Below, one piece after another: positions 29,001-37,537 of a DNA stretch of 64,000 nt; positions within the stretch are counted from its first letter, which is position 1, and each line of letters starts with the position of its first letter. The notes beneath the pieces were generated by a model. That model did no database searches. It saw only the letters and a program-made list of their open reading frames with translations, and was not told where the DNA came from. Source of the DNA: Parapristionchus giblindavisi. Taxonomy: Eukaryota > Nematoda > Chromadorea > Rhabditida > Diplogasteridae. The translations under genes and the position numbers were made by a program. The DNA lies in the NCBI GenBank assembly GCA_943737045.1, contig CALSFV010000242.1, forward strand, positions 372,001 through 436,000. The letters run 5' to 3'.

Positions 29001-32000
29001 TATCTTCTTCCTCTCTTCAACTATTCATTCTCTCTCAATCTTCCTTGTCTCTCATTCATTTCTATATTCTCTCGTCTATACTCTAACCGTCTGTCTAATC
29101 TCTTCAATAGTCTTCACTATCTCTCCCCTCCTCTCGTCTTCTTCTTCTTTATCTCGTTTTGTCCCCTTTCCTCTCTCGATGACTTGTCCCTTCTCACCTT
29201 TTTCTATCTATCTATTTCCCTACTTTTCTTTCATTTTTTCTTCATTCTGTCCAACTTCAAATCCATATTATAATGATAACAACTTACTCTGACATTTATC
29301 GTATGAGTATTCATGTAATTTACCCTAACATCGACGATAGTTTGACAATTCAGTATTACATGTGAATATATGGGTCAATTGTGTATCACGATACGATGAT
29401 ACACTATCATCTTTCGATTATTCATGTTGATTATAGGAAAAATAAGTCGTTCACCGCTGTTCATATTCCATTCTCTCTTCTCTCTCTTCATTCCAACTTG
29501 TGTCGATTCGGTTGATCTTCTTATGGTAGTAGTGTAGTACCAGAGAATGGAATATGAATCAATCCTCTTCTCTCTCACTCTTCATATTCCACTCTTTATC
29601 ATGTATAGTTAACCCCCATATGTTCTAGTAATCTTTGCACATCTCATTAGTCCTCTTTCAATCAATTTTCTTATTCATAAATGTCTCAAACTCTCTTTTT
29701 CCTCGTCTTCTTATCGTCTTTTAGGCTCCTTATTATCTATTTATTGATCCGTCGCGATTATCTATTGATATGCGCATCATGATCCCATATTGTGTCAGCC
29801 TTCGTATGTACGACTCTGCATCATCAGCATCAATGATGTTATCTTCCAATGGTCGTCCATCAGCAGCCACTTCTTCTTCATCATCATCATCTGGTCGTCC
29901 ATCGGCTGATTCACCATTGGCTACTTCCACATTGACCATGAATAGTAACGGTGGACGACCACAGACATTGATTGATGATGATGATGATGATCAAGATAGA
30001 ATAAGGGGAGATATGAATGGTAGAGGAGGAGGAGGAGATTACGGAGTAATGGAACATGATCATTTACAACCACAAAGAGGTAGTATTGTAGGGTATGGGT
30101 TACGGTTCGTATCATGGTAGGGCATACTATCTAGGATATTGGACTCTTATCACTTATATGTTGTATATGTGTCAATGTGTTTGTGACGAGAAGTGAAGAA
30201 TGAATGGAGTGATTGTGACATATTTCCTAGACATAGACAGTCTTGATAATGATTGAATGATGAGATATCAATCAATGGATATAAAATAGGGTCGCCTATG
30301 AGTCTTGTATATTGACTTGAATGATAAGAATCGATAGAGGGAAGAGGATGACGTTATAGATAAGGAGATAAGAGGGGAAGGAGAGTTGATTGAGAGAAAA
30401 CCTCTATCTCTCACTTTCACACTCTTTTTAATACTCTATCTCTCTATGTCTGAGACTAATCTCGAAAGTTTCCACTTACGCATGTTCTCTCAAGGATCAT
30501 TCTATTTTATATCTCTTACTCGTAATAATTCTTTCTCATCTCTTTACTACTCAATGTCTCATATTCTTAATATCTTATTCTCCATATTTCTTTCCCACTC
30601 TATCTCTCATTCTTCTTTCTCTATCTATTCTTCACATGTCCATTCCTCTCCTCCTCCTCTTCTTCTCCTTCTCTTTTTTTTCATTTGCTTTCGTTCCAAA
30701 AACGACGTCATATCTTCTTCCTCTCTTCAACTATTCATTCTCTCTCAATCTTCCTTGTCTCTCATTCATTTCTATATTCTCTCGTCTATACTCTAACCGT
30801 CTGTCTAATCTCTTCAATAGTCTTCACTATCTCTCCCCTCCTCTCGTCTTCTTCTTCTTTATCTCGTTTTGTCCCCTTTCCTCTCTCGATGACTTGTCCC
30901 TTCTCACCTTTTTCTATCTATCTATTTCCCTACTTTTCTTTCATTTTTTCTTCATTCTGTCCAACTTCAAATCCATATTATAATGATAACAACTTACTCT
31001 GACATTTATCGTATGAGTATTCATGTAATTTACCCTAACATCGACGATAGTTTGACAATTCAGTATTACATGTGAATATATGGGTCAATTGTGTATCACG
31101 ATACGATGATACACTATCATCTTTCGATTATTCATGTTGATTATAGGAAAAATAAGTCGTTCACCGCTGTTCATATTCCATTCTCTCTTCTCTCTCTTCA
31201 TTCCAACTTGTGTCGATTCGGTTGATCTTCTTATGGTAGTAGTGTAGTACCAGAGAATGGAATATGAATCAATCCTCTTCTCTCTCACTCTTCATATTCC
31301 ACTCTTTATCATGTATAGTTAACCCCCATATGTTCTAGTAATCTTTGCACATCTCATTAGTCCTCTTTCAATCAATTTTCTTATTCATAAATGTCTCAAA
31401 CTCTCTTTTTCCTCGTCTTCTTATCGTCTTTTAGGCTCCTTATTATCTATTTATTGATCCGTCGCGATTATCTATTGATATGCGCATCATGATCCCATAT
31501 TGTGTCAGCCTTCGTATGTACGACTCTGCATCATCAGCATCAATGATGTTATCTTCCAATGGTCGTCCATCAGCAGCCACTTCTTCTTCATCATCATCAT
31601 CTGGTCGTCCATCGGCTGATTCACCATTGGCTACTTCCACATTGACCATGAATAGTAACGGTGGACGACCACAGACATTGATTGATGATGATGATGATGA
31701 TCAAGATAGAATAAGGGGAGATATGAATGGTAGAGGAGGAGGAGGAGATTACGGAGTAATGGAACATGATCATTTACAACCACAAAGAGGTAGTATTGTA
31801 GGGTATGGGTTACGGTTCGTATCATGGTAGGGCATACTATCTAGGATATTGGACTCTTATCACTTATATGTTGTATATGTGTCAATGTGTTTGTGACGAG
31901 AAGTGAAGAATGAATGGAGTGATTGTGACATATTTCCTAGACATAGACAGTCTTGATAATGATTGAATGATGAGATATCAATCAATGGATATAAAATAGG

Positions 32001-32878
32001 GTCGCCTATGAGTCTTGTATATTGACTTGAATGATAAGAATCGATAGAGGGAAGAGGATGACGTTATAGATAAGGAGATAAGAGGGGAAGGAGAGTTGAT
32101 TGAGAGAAAAAGGTTATGAGGAATGACGAAACATTTGCAACAGCATCTTGTAAACACAGAAGGTCTAAATCAGCCAATAAAGATACTTGACCAATCAATA
32201 ACGTTTCAATTACAGTAGCCGATTGGACATCAATGATGGGTGCGTCAGGATACTCTTCGTCTCCTTCTCCCACACTAGGTACGGTATATGGCAGTCAGTT
32301 TGCGATTCCAGGGAAATACCGTAATCTTAGTGATTGTCTTTGTTGACACAGATTTTACAGGAGGCAACAGCGGCATGGGCGGATGTGAGGATGAAAGTTC
32401 ACGAAAGAGACAGGTATTGATTAACTTTGAGAAAGTTATTGATTGTTAGGAAACATTTTAGTTAGTTGGTATTATCTTATACGTATTGTTGATTATATTA
32501 GAAGATGAATATTTAATGATCTACTTATAATTAAATGAAATAGGTAACGATAGCATCAAATATTCTATCCACATATTCGTTGATTGATTGACCTGGTTAC
32601 CAGAAAATTCAGGTGCGTCTTCTGAAGAATCGAGAGGCGGCCAAGGAATGCAGACGGAAAAAGAAGGTAAACGGTTGTTTTTGATTTGGAAGAAATGATA
32701 TATCTCATAATCTAATAAATCGATAATTTGTATTACCGTACTCATTGAATCCATTCAGGAGTACGTGAAGTGTCTTGAGAATCGCGTTGCTGTCCTCGAG
32801 AATCAGAACAAGGCTCTGATTGAAGAATTGAAAACACTCAAGGAGTTGTACTGTAGGAAGGAGAAGGATGGCATGTAG
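2456..32878 (+). CDS. crh-1: CREB-family bZIP transcription factor, full gene model
   Basis: This is the cAMP-response-element-binding protein orthologue, a nuclear factor that binds CRE sites as a dimer and is switched on when a kinase phosphorylates its KID serine. Exons joined by matching phase are 2456-2667, 3472-3551, 19058-19200, 19840-19898, 20805-20919, 21129-21205, 24551-24614, 24788-24856, 32216-32278, 32352-32413, 32613-32666 and 32759-32878, about 372 codons from the first visible exon. The order seen is a Gly/Ser-rich N-terminus, KID core RRPSYRMILKDLE, Ser/Thr/Pro-rich and Ala/Leu-rich activation segments, basic region LLKNREAAKECRRKKK, and a zipper starting EYVKCLENRVAVLENQNKAL. 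The KID and bZIP sequences match the CREB family almost residue for residue. The 5' end is uncertain: the first exon may continue from an upstream exon, or translation may start at the in-frame ATG at 2608. Two kinds of alternative first exon are listed separately. Confidence 0.9.
3472..3551 (+). CDS. crh-1: crh-1 exon encoding the kinase-inducible domain core
   Basis: The exon translates to HGGGEDVLSEDEARRRREQ followed by LNRRPSYR. RRPSY is the canonical PKA/CaMK phospho-acceptor site of CREB; the serine corresponds to Ser133 of mammalian CREB, whose phosphorylation recruits CBP/p300. The acceptor is at 3470-3471 and the donor GT at 3552. The exon ends in phase 2, so the last Arg codon is completed by the first base of the exon at 19058, giving RRPSYRMILKDLE with the hydrophobic residues that contact the KIX domain in register. 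Confidence 0.92.
3620..3930. repeat. Dispersed repeat copy with ATGCGGTCAGG units
   Basis: The motif ATGCGGTCAGG occurs twice (about 3761-3800), with a related ATGCGGTGAGG near 3861. The right part (TACTTTTCGACCT, about 3891-3904) reappears in reverse complement near 18437, next to a CCTGACCGG motif. This makes the two stretches diverged copies of one interspersed repeat. No coding frame is recognisable. Confidence 0.4.
4638..4953. mobile_element. Inverted-repeat MITE filled with TTTATTAAC units
   Basis: The ends are imperfect inverted repeats: GTATTTTGGGGTGGTTAAT on the left and the complement of ATTAACCACCCCGAAAAAAC on the right. The interior carries about nine copies of TTTATTAAC or its complement GTTAATAAA at irregular 20-60 bp spacing. 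The family is not recognised. The boundaries are approximate and no target duplication was confirmed. Confidence 0.5.
4954..17319. other. Long crh-1 intron, no gene recognised
   Basis: This is most of the 15.5-kb intron between the KID exon and exon 19058. Frames here are short and unconvincing. There is a perfect CRE palindrome at 6165-6172, a GATT tetranucleotide run near 11030-11058, and pyrimidine-rich stretches between about 11.8 and 14.7 kb. A Ser/Thr/Pro-rich minus-strand frame at 10714-10965 ends next to a good-looking GTAAAT donor, but nothing else supports an exon there. Confidence 0.55.
6165..6172. promoter_or_regulatory. Perfect CRE palindrome TGACGTCA in crh-1 intron
   Basis: The eight bases TGACGTCA are the consensus binding site of CREB dimers, here inside the gene's own long intron. 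About one such octamer is expected by chance per 65 kb, so the site alone proves nothing. Autoregulation of CREB-family genes through CREs is known in mammals. Confidence 0.3.
17320..17722 (+). CDS. crh-1: Alternative first exon of crh-1 replacing the KID serine exon
   Basis: A TTGCAG acceptor at 17314-17319 (cis or spliced-leader) is followed by a UTR and an ATG at 17418. The product starts MISGGGPTSGPGGLSGSA, continues Ser/Met/Pro-rich, and ends SVLQQYEQTQRVLGALSRQS plus SLN. A donor at 17723 (CA|GTGGGT) leaves phase 2, exactly as the KID exon does, so it can join exon 19058 and give SRQSSLNQMILKDLE. That isoform would be about 376 aa and would lack RRPSYR, though it keeps an Arg-x-x-Ser site. 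Its composition and the GPGG...LMSG pattern resemble the exon at 2456. The donor is not strong, so the exact end is less certain than the coding nature. Confidence 0.6.
18429..18540. repeat. Dispersed repeat fragment, inverted relative of 3620-3930
   Basis: The segment AGGTCGAAAAGTATGTTACAA is close to the complement of the stretch near 3885-3905, and two CCTGACCGG motifs follow, corresponding to the CGGTCAGG motifs of the other copy. The left border TTTTGAGCACAGG also occurs near 8165. No coding capacity is seen. Confidence 0.35.
19058..19200 (+). CDS. crh-1: crh-1 exon, second half of KID
   Basis: The exon starts with the base that completes the Arg or Gln codon of the alternative upstream exons and reads MILKDLETTGDKTMKKEPED, then a Ser/Thr/Pro-rich stretch ending EHAP. 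MILKDLE aligns with KILNDLS of mammalian CREB, the second KID helix. It is shared by both KID-type isoforms. It ends in phase 1 at CTG|GTGAGT. Confidence 0.88.
19840..21205 (+). CDS. crh-1: crh-1 activation-domain exons (three)
   Basis: Three exons in matching phase: 19840-19898 (GTSSSGLPSTSTSGAPLHVQ), 20805-20919 (Pro/Ser/Thr-rich, ending SSSLILQNG) and 21129-21205 (DFSGALNQLPLNGADISLAG then LDYNHQ). They have normal GT donors and TTTAG-type acceptors. These segments correspond in position to the constitutive activation region between KID and bZIP in CREB, although the glutamine richness of the vertebrate domain is not seen. Intervening introns hold scattered TACGGTA motifs. Confidence 0.8.
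21206..24550. other. crh-1 intron with purine and pyrimidine tracts
   Basis: This 3.3-kb intron shows no coding region. A purine-rich segment (about 23,220-23,560) is followed by a long C/T-rich segment (about 23,740-24,430) on the same strand, ending in a CT dinucleotide run near 24,345-24,362. A run of ten or more C lies near 22,350. Open frames in the C/T-rich part only reflect composition. Confidence 0.6.
24551..24856 (+). CDS. crh-1: crh-1 exons with Ala/Leu-rich helix (two)
   Basis: Exon 24551-24614 reads SLSAAAALVAATRGQITPTS plus S and exon 24788-24856 reads ASDMHSLKSMNELQAAPNSF plus TGG. Phases are 0 to 1 and 1 to 1, so they fit the exon before (21129-21205) and the exon after the 7.4-kb intron (32216). 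The function of this Ala-rich part is inferred to be transactivation from its position only. Confidence 0.8.
25163..25848. mobile_element. Non-autonomous palindromic hAT-type MITE
   Basis: The element begins TAGGGTGGCGAG and ends with the exact complement CTCGCCACCCTA. The terminal identity extends about 30 bp, and the inner arms (about 25,370-25,450 against 25,590-25,670) are also near-complementary. The whole 686 bp therefore approaches one large foldback. It is flanked by perfect 8-bp direct repeats GTTCGTAT (25155-25162 and 25849-25856). An 8-bp duplication with a YAGGGTGGCG-like end is the hallmark of the hAT superfamily. There is no transposase frame inside. It lies in a crh-1 intron. 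Confidence 0.85.
25857..28071. other. crh-1 intron, simple-sequence tracts, no gene
   Basis: Purine-rich DNA (about 25,900-26,160 and 26,690-26,990) switches to pyrimidine-rich DNA (about 27,000-27,690). A G run sits near 27,780. Frames up to 218 codons in the C/T-rich part encode only Ser/Phe/Leu/Ile-rich low complexity and are not taken as genes. Confidence 0.6.
28072..28238. mobile_element. Small inverted-repeat element, about 167 bp
   Basis: It starts TACCCTCGC and ends GCGAGGGTA, its exact complement. Inside, a 21-bp word containing ATTGACCCACTATATAA occurs twice (near 28,084 and 28,201) with one difference. No target duplication is clear, so this may be a short MITE or the remains of one. 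Confidence 0.4.
28691..30400. repeat. Tandem duplication, copy 1 (1,710 bp)
   Basis: The unit starting CCTCTATCTCTCAC is repeated head to tail immediately afterwards at 30401-32110. I see no differences between the copies in the text. The unit holds a C/T-rich left part, mixed sequence, and one putative first exon of crh-1 (coding 29770-30079). The junctions show at most 1 bp of microhomology. Confidence 0.9.
29725..30079 (+). CDS. crh-1: Alternative first exon of crh-1 (bZIP-only isoform), copy 1
   Basis: A TTTTAG acceptor at 29719-29724 is followed by an ATG at 29770 and a coding-like frame: MRIMIPYCVSLRMYDSASSA, a Ser-rich stretch with repeated GRPSA, a run of six Asp, then DYGVMEHDHLQPQR. 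The donor at 30080 (AGAG|GTAGTA) leaves phase 1, which fits exon 32216, giving QPQRVADWTSMM. The predicted product is about 202 aa with the bZIP but without KID and most activation sequence. This is inferred from phase and composition; no transcript is visible. Copy 1 would have to skip copy 2 to reach exon 32216. Confidence 0.55.
30401..32110. repeat. Tandem duplication, copy 2 (1,710 bp)
   Basis: This is the second, apparently identical, head-to-tail copy of 28691-30400. It ends at TGAGAGAAAA, after which unique sequence leads to crh-1 exon 32216. Such identity over 1.7 kb including intronic DNA means either a very recent duplication or an assembly artefact. Confidence 0.9.
31435..31789 (+). 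CDS. crh-1: Alternative first exon of crh-1 (bZIP-only isoform), copy 2
   Basis: This repeats the exon at 29725-30079, with ATG at 31480 and donor GT at 31790 in phase 1. It is the copy nearer the bZIP exons, 426 bp before exon 32216, and so the more likely one to be spliced directly to it. The product would be an ICER-like short CREB that can bind DNA and dimerise but lacks the phospho-regulated activation domain. Confidence 0.58.
32216..32413 (+). CDS. crh-1: crh-1 exons before the basic region (two)
   Basis: Exon 32216-32278 reads VADWTSMMGASGYSSSPSPT plus L, and exon 32352-32413 reads DFTGGNSGMGGCEDESSRKR plus Q. The phases are 1-1 and 1-0. The ending SSRKRQ followed by VRLLKNREAAKE in the next exon matches the start of the CREB basic region, RKREVRLMKNREAARE. 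These are the first exons common to the long and the predicted short isoforms. Confidence 0.88.
32613..32878 (+). CDS. crh-1: crh-1 bZIP exons: basic region and leucine zipper
   Basis: Exon 32613-32666 encodes VRLLKNREAAKECRRKKK, the DNA-contacting basic helix with the invariant N-x-x-A-A-x-x-C-R motif. Exon 32759-32878 encodes the zipper, EYVKCLENRVAVLENQNKAL then IEELKTLKELYCRKEKDGM and a TAG stop. Heptad leucines fall at CLENRVAVLENQNKALIEELKTL as in CREB. An exon boundary at KKK|EYVKC, between basic region and zipper, is the usual place in CREB genes. Confidence 0.97.
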
Positions 32879-35800
32879 ATGTCCAATCGATAATCTACCG
32901 TATACACGACTCAAACACTTTCCACTCAGGACCATCTCCCCGCCCCTCACCTCTCATGTTGTATAAATTTTCATATTTGAGAAACGCTACCTGTACCTGC
33001 CATAATTAACCACTAAAATCAATCAATGGATTGTTTCTCAACTCTATCTCTGTCTCGTGAATATTGTACATGTACTTTCTCCTTCTCATCCCTGTGTTTT
33101 ATTCTAATCCCACTCCCTTTTTATTATTCATGTGCATCTTATTTAGTCTCATAATTCAGTGATATTCCGTGATATCTCCCCCCCACTACAGTCTCTATAG
33201 GACTACCAACAAAGATTTATTATCATTACTACAGACCAACATATTTCTTTTATACAGTAATCGAGTGTTTTGTTCCCTTTAAGACCACAATTATTTCTCC
33301 TATCCAATCAATCAATACAATCTATTTCGCAATAATCATTCTTGTTATACAGTAATCTGACCTCGTCCCCTCCTCCCTTTGTCTATATTGGTATATGATT
33401 GATCCTCATTTTATAGTTCGACAAGAAAGAATATATATGTTATAGACAAGGTTCCTTCTTACAATTATTTGGATGGAATCAGACAATCAATCGATATTTT
33501 GTGATGTTCCCAATAAGCCCCGCCCACTTTTCTCATCCCTGATCCTTCGATGTTGTATCTGTGATCCTTTTAACTATCGTCCTTGCACCAACATGATTTC
33601 AAGTATACTGTAACTCTGGAATCTGCCCCTGTTATCGATTTATCAATCGCTCCCCTAGCATGTTGACTCCTTGCTTGTCGTATATCGATCTATTTGTCAA
33701 TCGATAATCTAGTGCACCGTTTAGAGAGTTTAGGTAAGTAGATAGGTAGTGTATACAGTATAATATTTGGATGGATACCTTCCTCTTCTCCTCTCTCAAT
33801 CCCCCCACCCTTTCGCACTCTTTCTATTTATCCATTATGGATTCCCATATCTATTCATATTCAAGCATTTACACCACACCCCCCCCCCTCTGCTCCTCAC
33901 CCTCAAAAAATCAATTGATAATTTCCAAGTGTTCAATCAATAATCCCGTTGAATTTGTTTTTCCCTAAGATACAATAAGCCTCTCTCTATCCACATAACC
34001 CCCGTTGATTCGTTTTCACCGCATGAATATCGATTATTATTTGCAAGTCCCGATCCATTTTGTTCATTGACTATCGTTATGTAAATCAATAATACCACCA
34101 CTAACCCCAAATTGGTTGTTCTCTTCAATCAATTCAATTATATATTTGTTTCTTGCTTAATCCAAACAATTTTGTTGTTATTCTCCCATCAAAGCGTACT
34201 AGTCGATGATATGACATACGATCCCTCCTTTAGATATGAATATTATATTATATTGATTGAATGAATCCATTTATTTAAAGTCCACTGTGTAAACACACAA
34301 ATTATGATCACTTTCAATAGATATACAGGGAACAGGAGATGTTGGATGAATAGTTAATTGTATGGGCTGAGAGACGTGAAGTAAACAATTCAATATTAAA
34401 GATTTTTACAAATAAATAAATTTTCGCGAGTTCTAATGAAGTGTACAATTTAAATCATAAACAGAATAAATGCGATATTTAAAAAAATGATATAAATTTT
34501 AGGAAGTAAGTTCTCATGTTTTTGCGGTAAAAATTTTACCACACAAAAAATTGAGATTACCAATAATTTTCTATTTTTCAAAATTTTAAATTTCATGAAA
34601 TAGTGAATGCTGAAATGTTCGTGATTCGTTGTTCTAAGCAATAACTCATGTCAGGAGGTACATAGTAAGATAATGTTTCTTGGAGAAAACATTTTTAATT
34701 AATAAAGAAATATTGCCTCAAACTAAAATACAACTTGAGATAGAGAGGAAAATTGTGAGGAAAAAACCCCGGGAAACAAAATTTCTTTTTCTCATCTAAA
34801 ACTGTTCTATAAAGGTTTCTTTAAATCACAAAAAAGGAAAATGAAATAGATTTGCGACTGCATAAAATGTCGGACTGAGATACCTTATTTATCTGACAAT
34901 GAGAACATTGAGGACATGAGAAGGACTCTGATCAGTTTTCATCTTTCTACAGAAACAACAAAAAGCAGGGTCCATTGAGAGAAGGAATGACAGTTTGAGA
35001 TATAACAAGTATAAAAAGAGTGTTTGACATCTTAGAATAATGTTCAGGGATGCGTTATGGAGACTTGTATATGAATGAATTCACTTTATGATCTATTTGG
35101 CCCTATATCATGTATCTATCTATATGTACTTACAATATGTAGTTTCGACAGTTATCATTAATCTTCCGTTCATTCAATTGTTACATTTTTTTCCTTTTCT
35201 CACTAACTTTTCGCCCATTATTAAGGTTTGTTTATTATGTTTTTGTTCTTTTTTAAAATTAAAAGTAGATGTTAACTATTTTTATCAATGCAATATTAAA
35301 CAATATGCTGCTTTCACCTTCAACCTCAAATTTTCGATGAAATCTTAATAGAAAGATGAGTGTATCACAATTCCAGTATATGTATATAGTATATGTATGT
35401 TTATCCGTACCATTTCATGTTTACTCTTTTATTCTCGAACCTTCCTTGTCCATTTCATATCCTTGTACATATATCTTCAATCTATGACCATCGTTCAAAC
35501 TCAACCATCTTCTATATTTACATTTTTCGGCATTAATTCATTTATTATGATTAACATTAACTCGTTTGACATTTATTGTTCTCTTCCTTCTGCCGCTGTC
35601 CTCCCAAATTTTTTAAGCTTAATTTTTTGATAGTGTACAGTGAATTTTATAACCGAAAACGTTGTGTTCACTATTGGGGAGGATATCGTAGTTTCCGACA
35701 ATGAAAATATCAACACCTTGTTATTTTTCTAATATAGAAAATAATTTGTAAATAGCCATTTTATTTGCATGTTTTTAGCTGTTCCATTAGGTAATTTTTT

Positions 35801-36726
35801 ATGGTCACTTTAAAAAAAAATGTTTGTTTATCAACACAAAAGTATGTAAACATCCAGTTTTTCATAACGCTTTTGATTATTTACTCGTTCGAAAAATGAG
35901 AAGTTGGTTGATAAAAAAAGTCTTATAAAGTAGGACTCGATTCTCTAGACAAACTATTTTTCCACGCCAGTCTTGTCATAAATGAGTCCAGACAGTAATA
36001 TTAGTGTACTCCTTAGGTCAACTCAGTCATCCCTGTCATTTCAGATTGACATAGATTATTGTGAATGATAGTCATTTGTAATCTGTTAGTCATTGTGACC
36101 CCACTCTTCCTTTTCCCTCAAAGAGTCAAAGTAGGTTAGAAAGATAAGAATGAGATTCAAATGAATAAAGAACGGCCACTGATACAGAAAGTGAAACTTA
36201 TTCCAATCTATTTTCATTGTTCTCCACCTATGTCATATGGATGACTTTTTATGAATCTTTTCATATCTATAAAGTAAGACAGATACAGTAATGACTAATT
36301 GATACAATCGAGAATATCTAGGTTATGGCTATGCAATTTATTTTTATACGAACAACCAAACATTCCTCAGATAACTCAATGGTATTCAAATTCTACAATC
36401 AAATGTTCAAGTTTTTCATAAGTACGGAATGACCGTATTCCATTGCGGATTTCATTTATTCAATATAAGAACTGATATAATACGCGAACCAAATGATTTT
36501 CGAAGATTACAAGATCATTTAGAACGAAACTGTTACTGAATGGACATGAAAGAGACAAAGAAATACGAAAAGATCATGGATTTTGATCATTTTAATACTT
36601 TCCCTGTATTATTCGCTGGTCTGATTATCTGGTCTGGTCTTAAATATGATTGGAAGCACTAATATGGAATTGATATAGAGAACATGTGACATATTCTGCA
36701 ATCTTCTCACTCATCTGCCCTTTTTC
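32879..36726. other. crh-1 3' UTR and intergenic DNA, no gene
   Basis: Downstream of the stop there is AT-rich sequence with several ATACAGTAAT motifs (near 33,253, 33,350 and 33,755). The first canonical AATAAA I find is near 34,407, so the 3' UTR may be about 1.5 kb unless a variant signal is used. Small frames between 34.4 and 36.7 kb have no recognisable protein features. Confidence 0.5.
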
Positions 36727-36728
36727 TA

Positions 36729-37535
36729 CAGTACAGCAGATTCCCCCAGTTAAAATGAGGTACGCGGGGTGACCCCGGGTGACTCCTCATGTCTCATCGA
36801 ATTATTACTCTGTGAATATTGAATATCAGGTGTCGAAGTTATTTTTTTTGTATTACTCTGTGTCTGAACTATTTTATCACATAAAGTTTGGAATTTAAAA
36901 AAATAAATAGCTTGATAAAATAAATAATATTGCAAATTACAGTATGACACGATTAGGGCTGCTATGCAGTATGGCGAATCGTGATAAACTTTTTTCCCTT
37001 ATTTTTGCGTGTTTTTAAACGTTTTTCTTGGTTTATTTCATTTATACCGACTTTAATTTTGCATTCTGCGCATGTCTGATTGCGTTTGATAGTGGAGAGG
37101 GCATACTGCGCACTTCTGGTTGAGTTTTTTTTCACGAAAACACGTTGCACTGACGAAAAGGCTTATCTTTCTGATTGGTTGTTGTGCGTATGCGCACAAT
37201 ACAAAATTAAAGTCGGAATAAATGAAATAAACAAAGAAATACGTTTAAAAACACGCAAAAATAAGGGAAAAAAGTTTATCACGATTCGCCACACTGCATA
37301 GCAGCCCTAATCGTGTCATACTGTAATTTGCAATATTATTTATTTTATCAAGCTATTTATTTTTTTAAAATTCCAAACTTTATGTGATAAAATAGTTCAG
37401 CCACAGAGTAATGCAACAAAAATAACTTCGACACCTGATATTCAATATTCACAGAGTAATAATTCGATGAGACATGAGGAGTCACCCGGGGTCACCCCGC
37501 GTACCTCATTTTAACTGGGGGAATCTGCTGTACTG
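36729..37535. mobile_element. 807-bp foldback element with TA target sites
   Basis: The element starts CAGTACAGCAGATTCCCCC and ends with the exact complement, bordered by TA on both sides (36727-36728 and 37536-37537). The two arms of nearly 400 bp are near-perfect reverse complements up to a short centre around 37,130. TA insertion and a CAGT start are typical of Tc1/mariner-type non-autonomous elements. No transposase is encoded. Confidence 0.8.
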
Positions 37536-37537
37536 TA

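Noticed and set aside
28736..29292. Frames of 105-116 codons, repeated in the second copy of the duplication
   Set aside because: Pyrimidine-tract composition again; overlapping frames in two phases and no splice logic.
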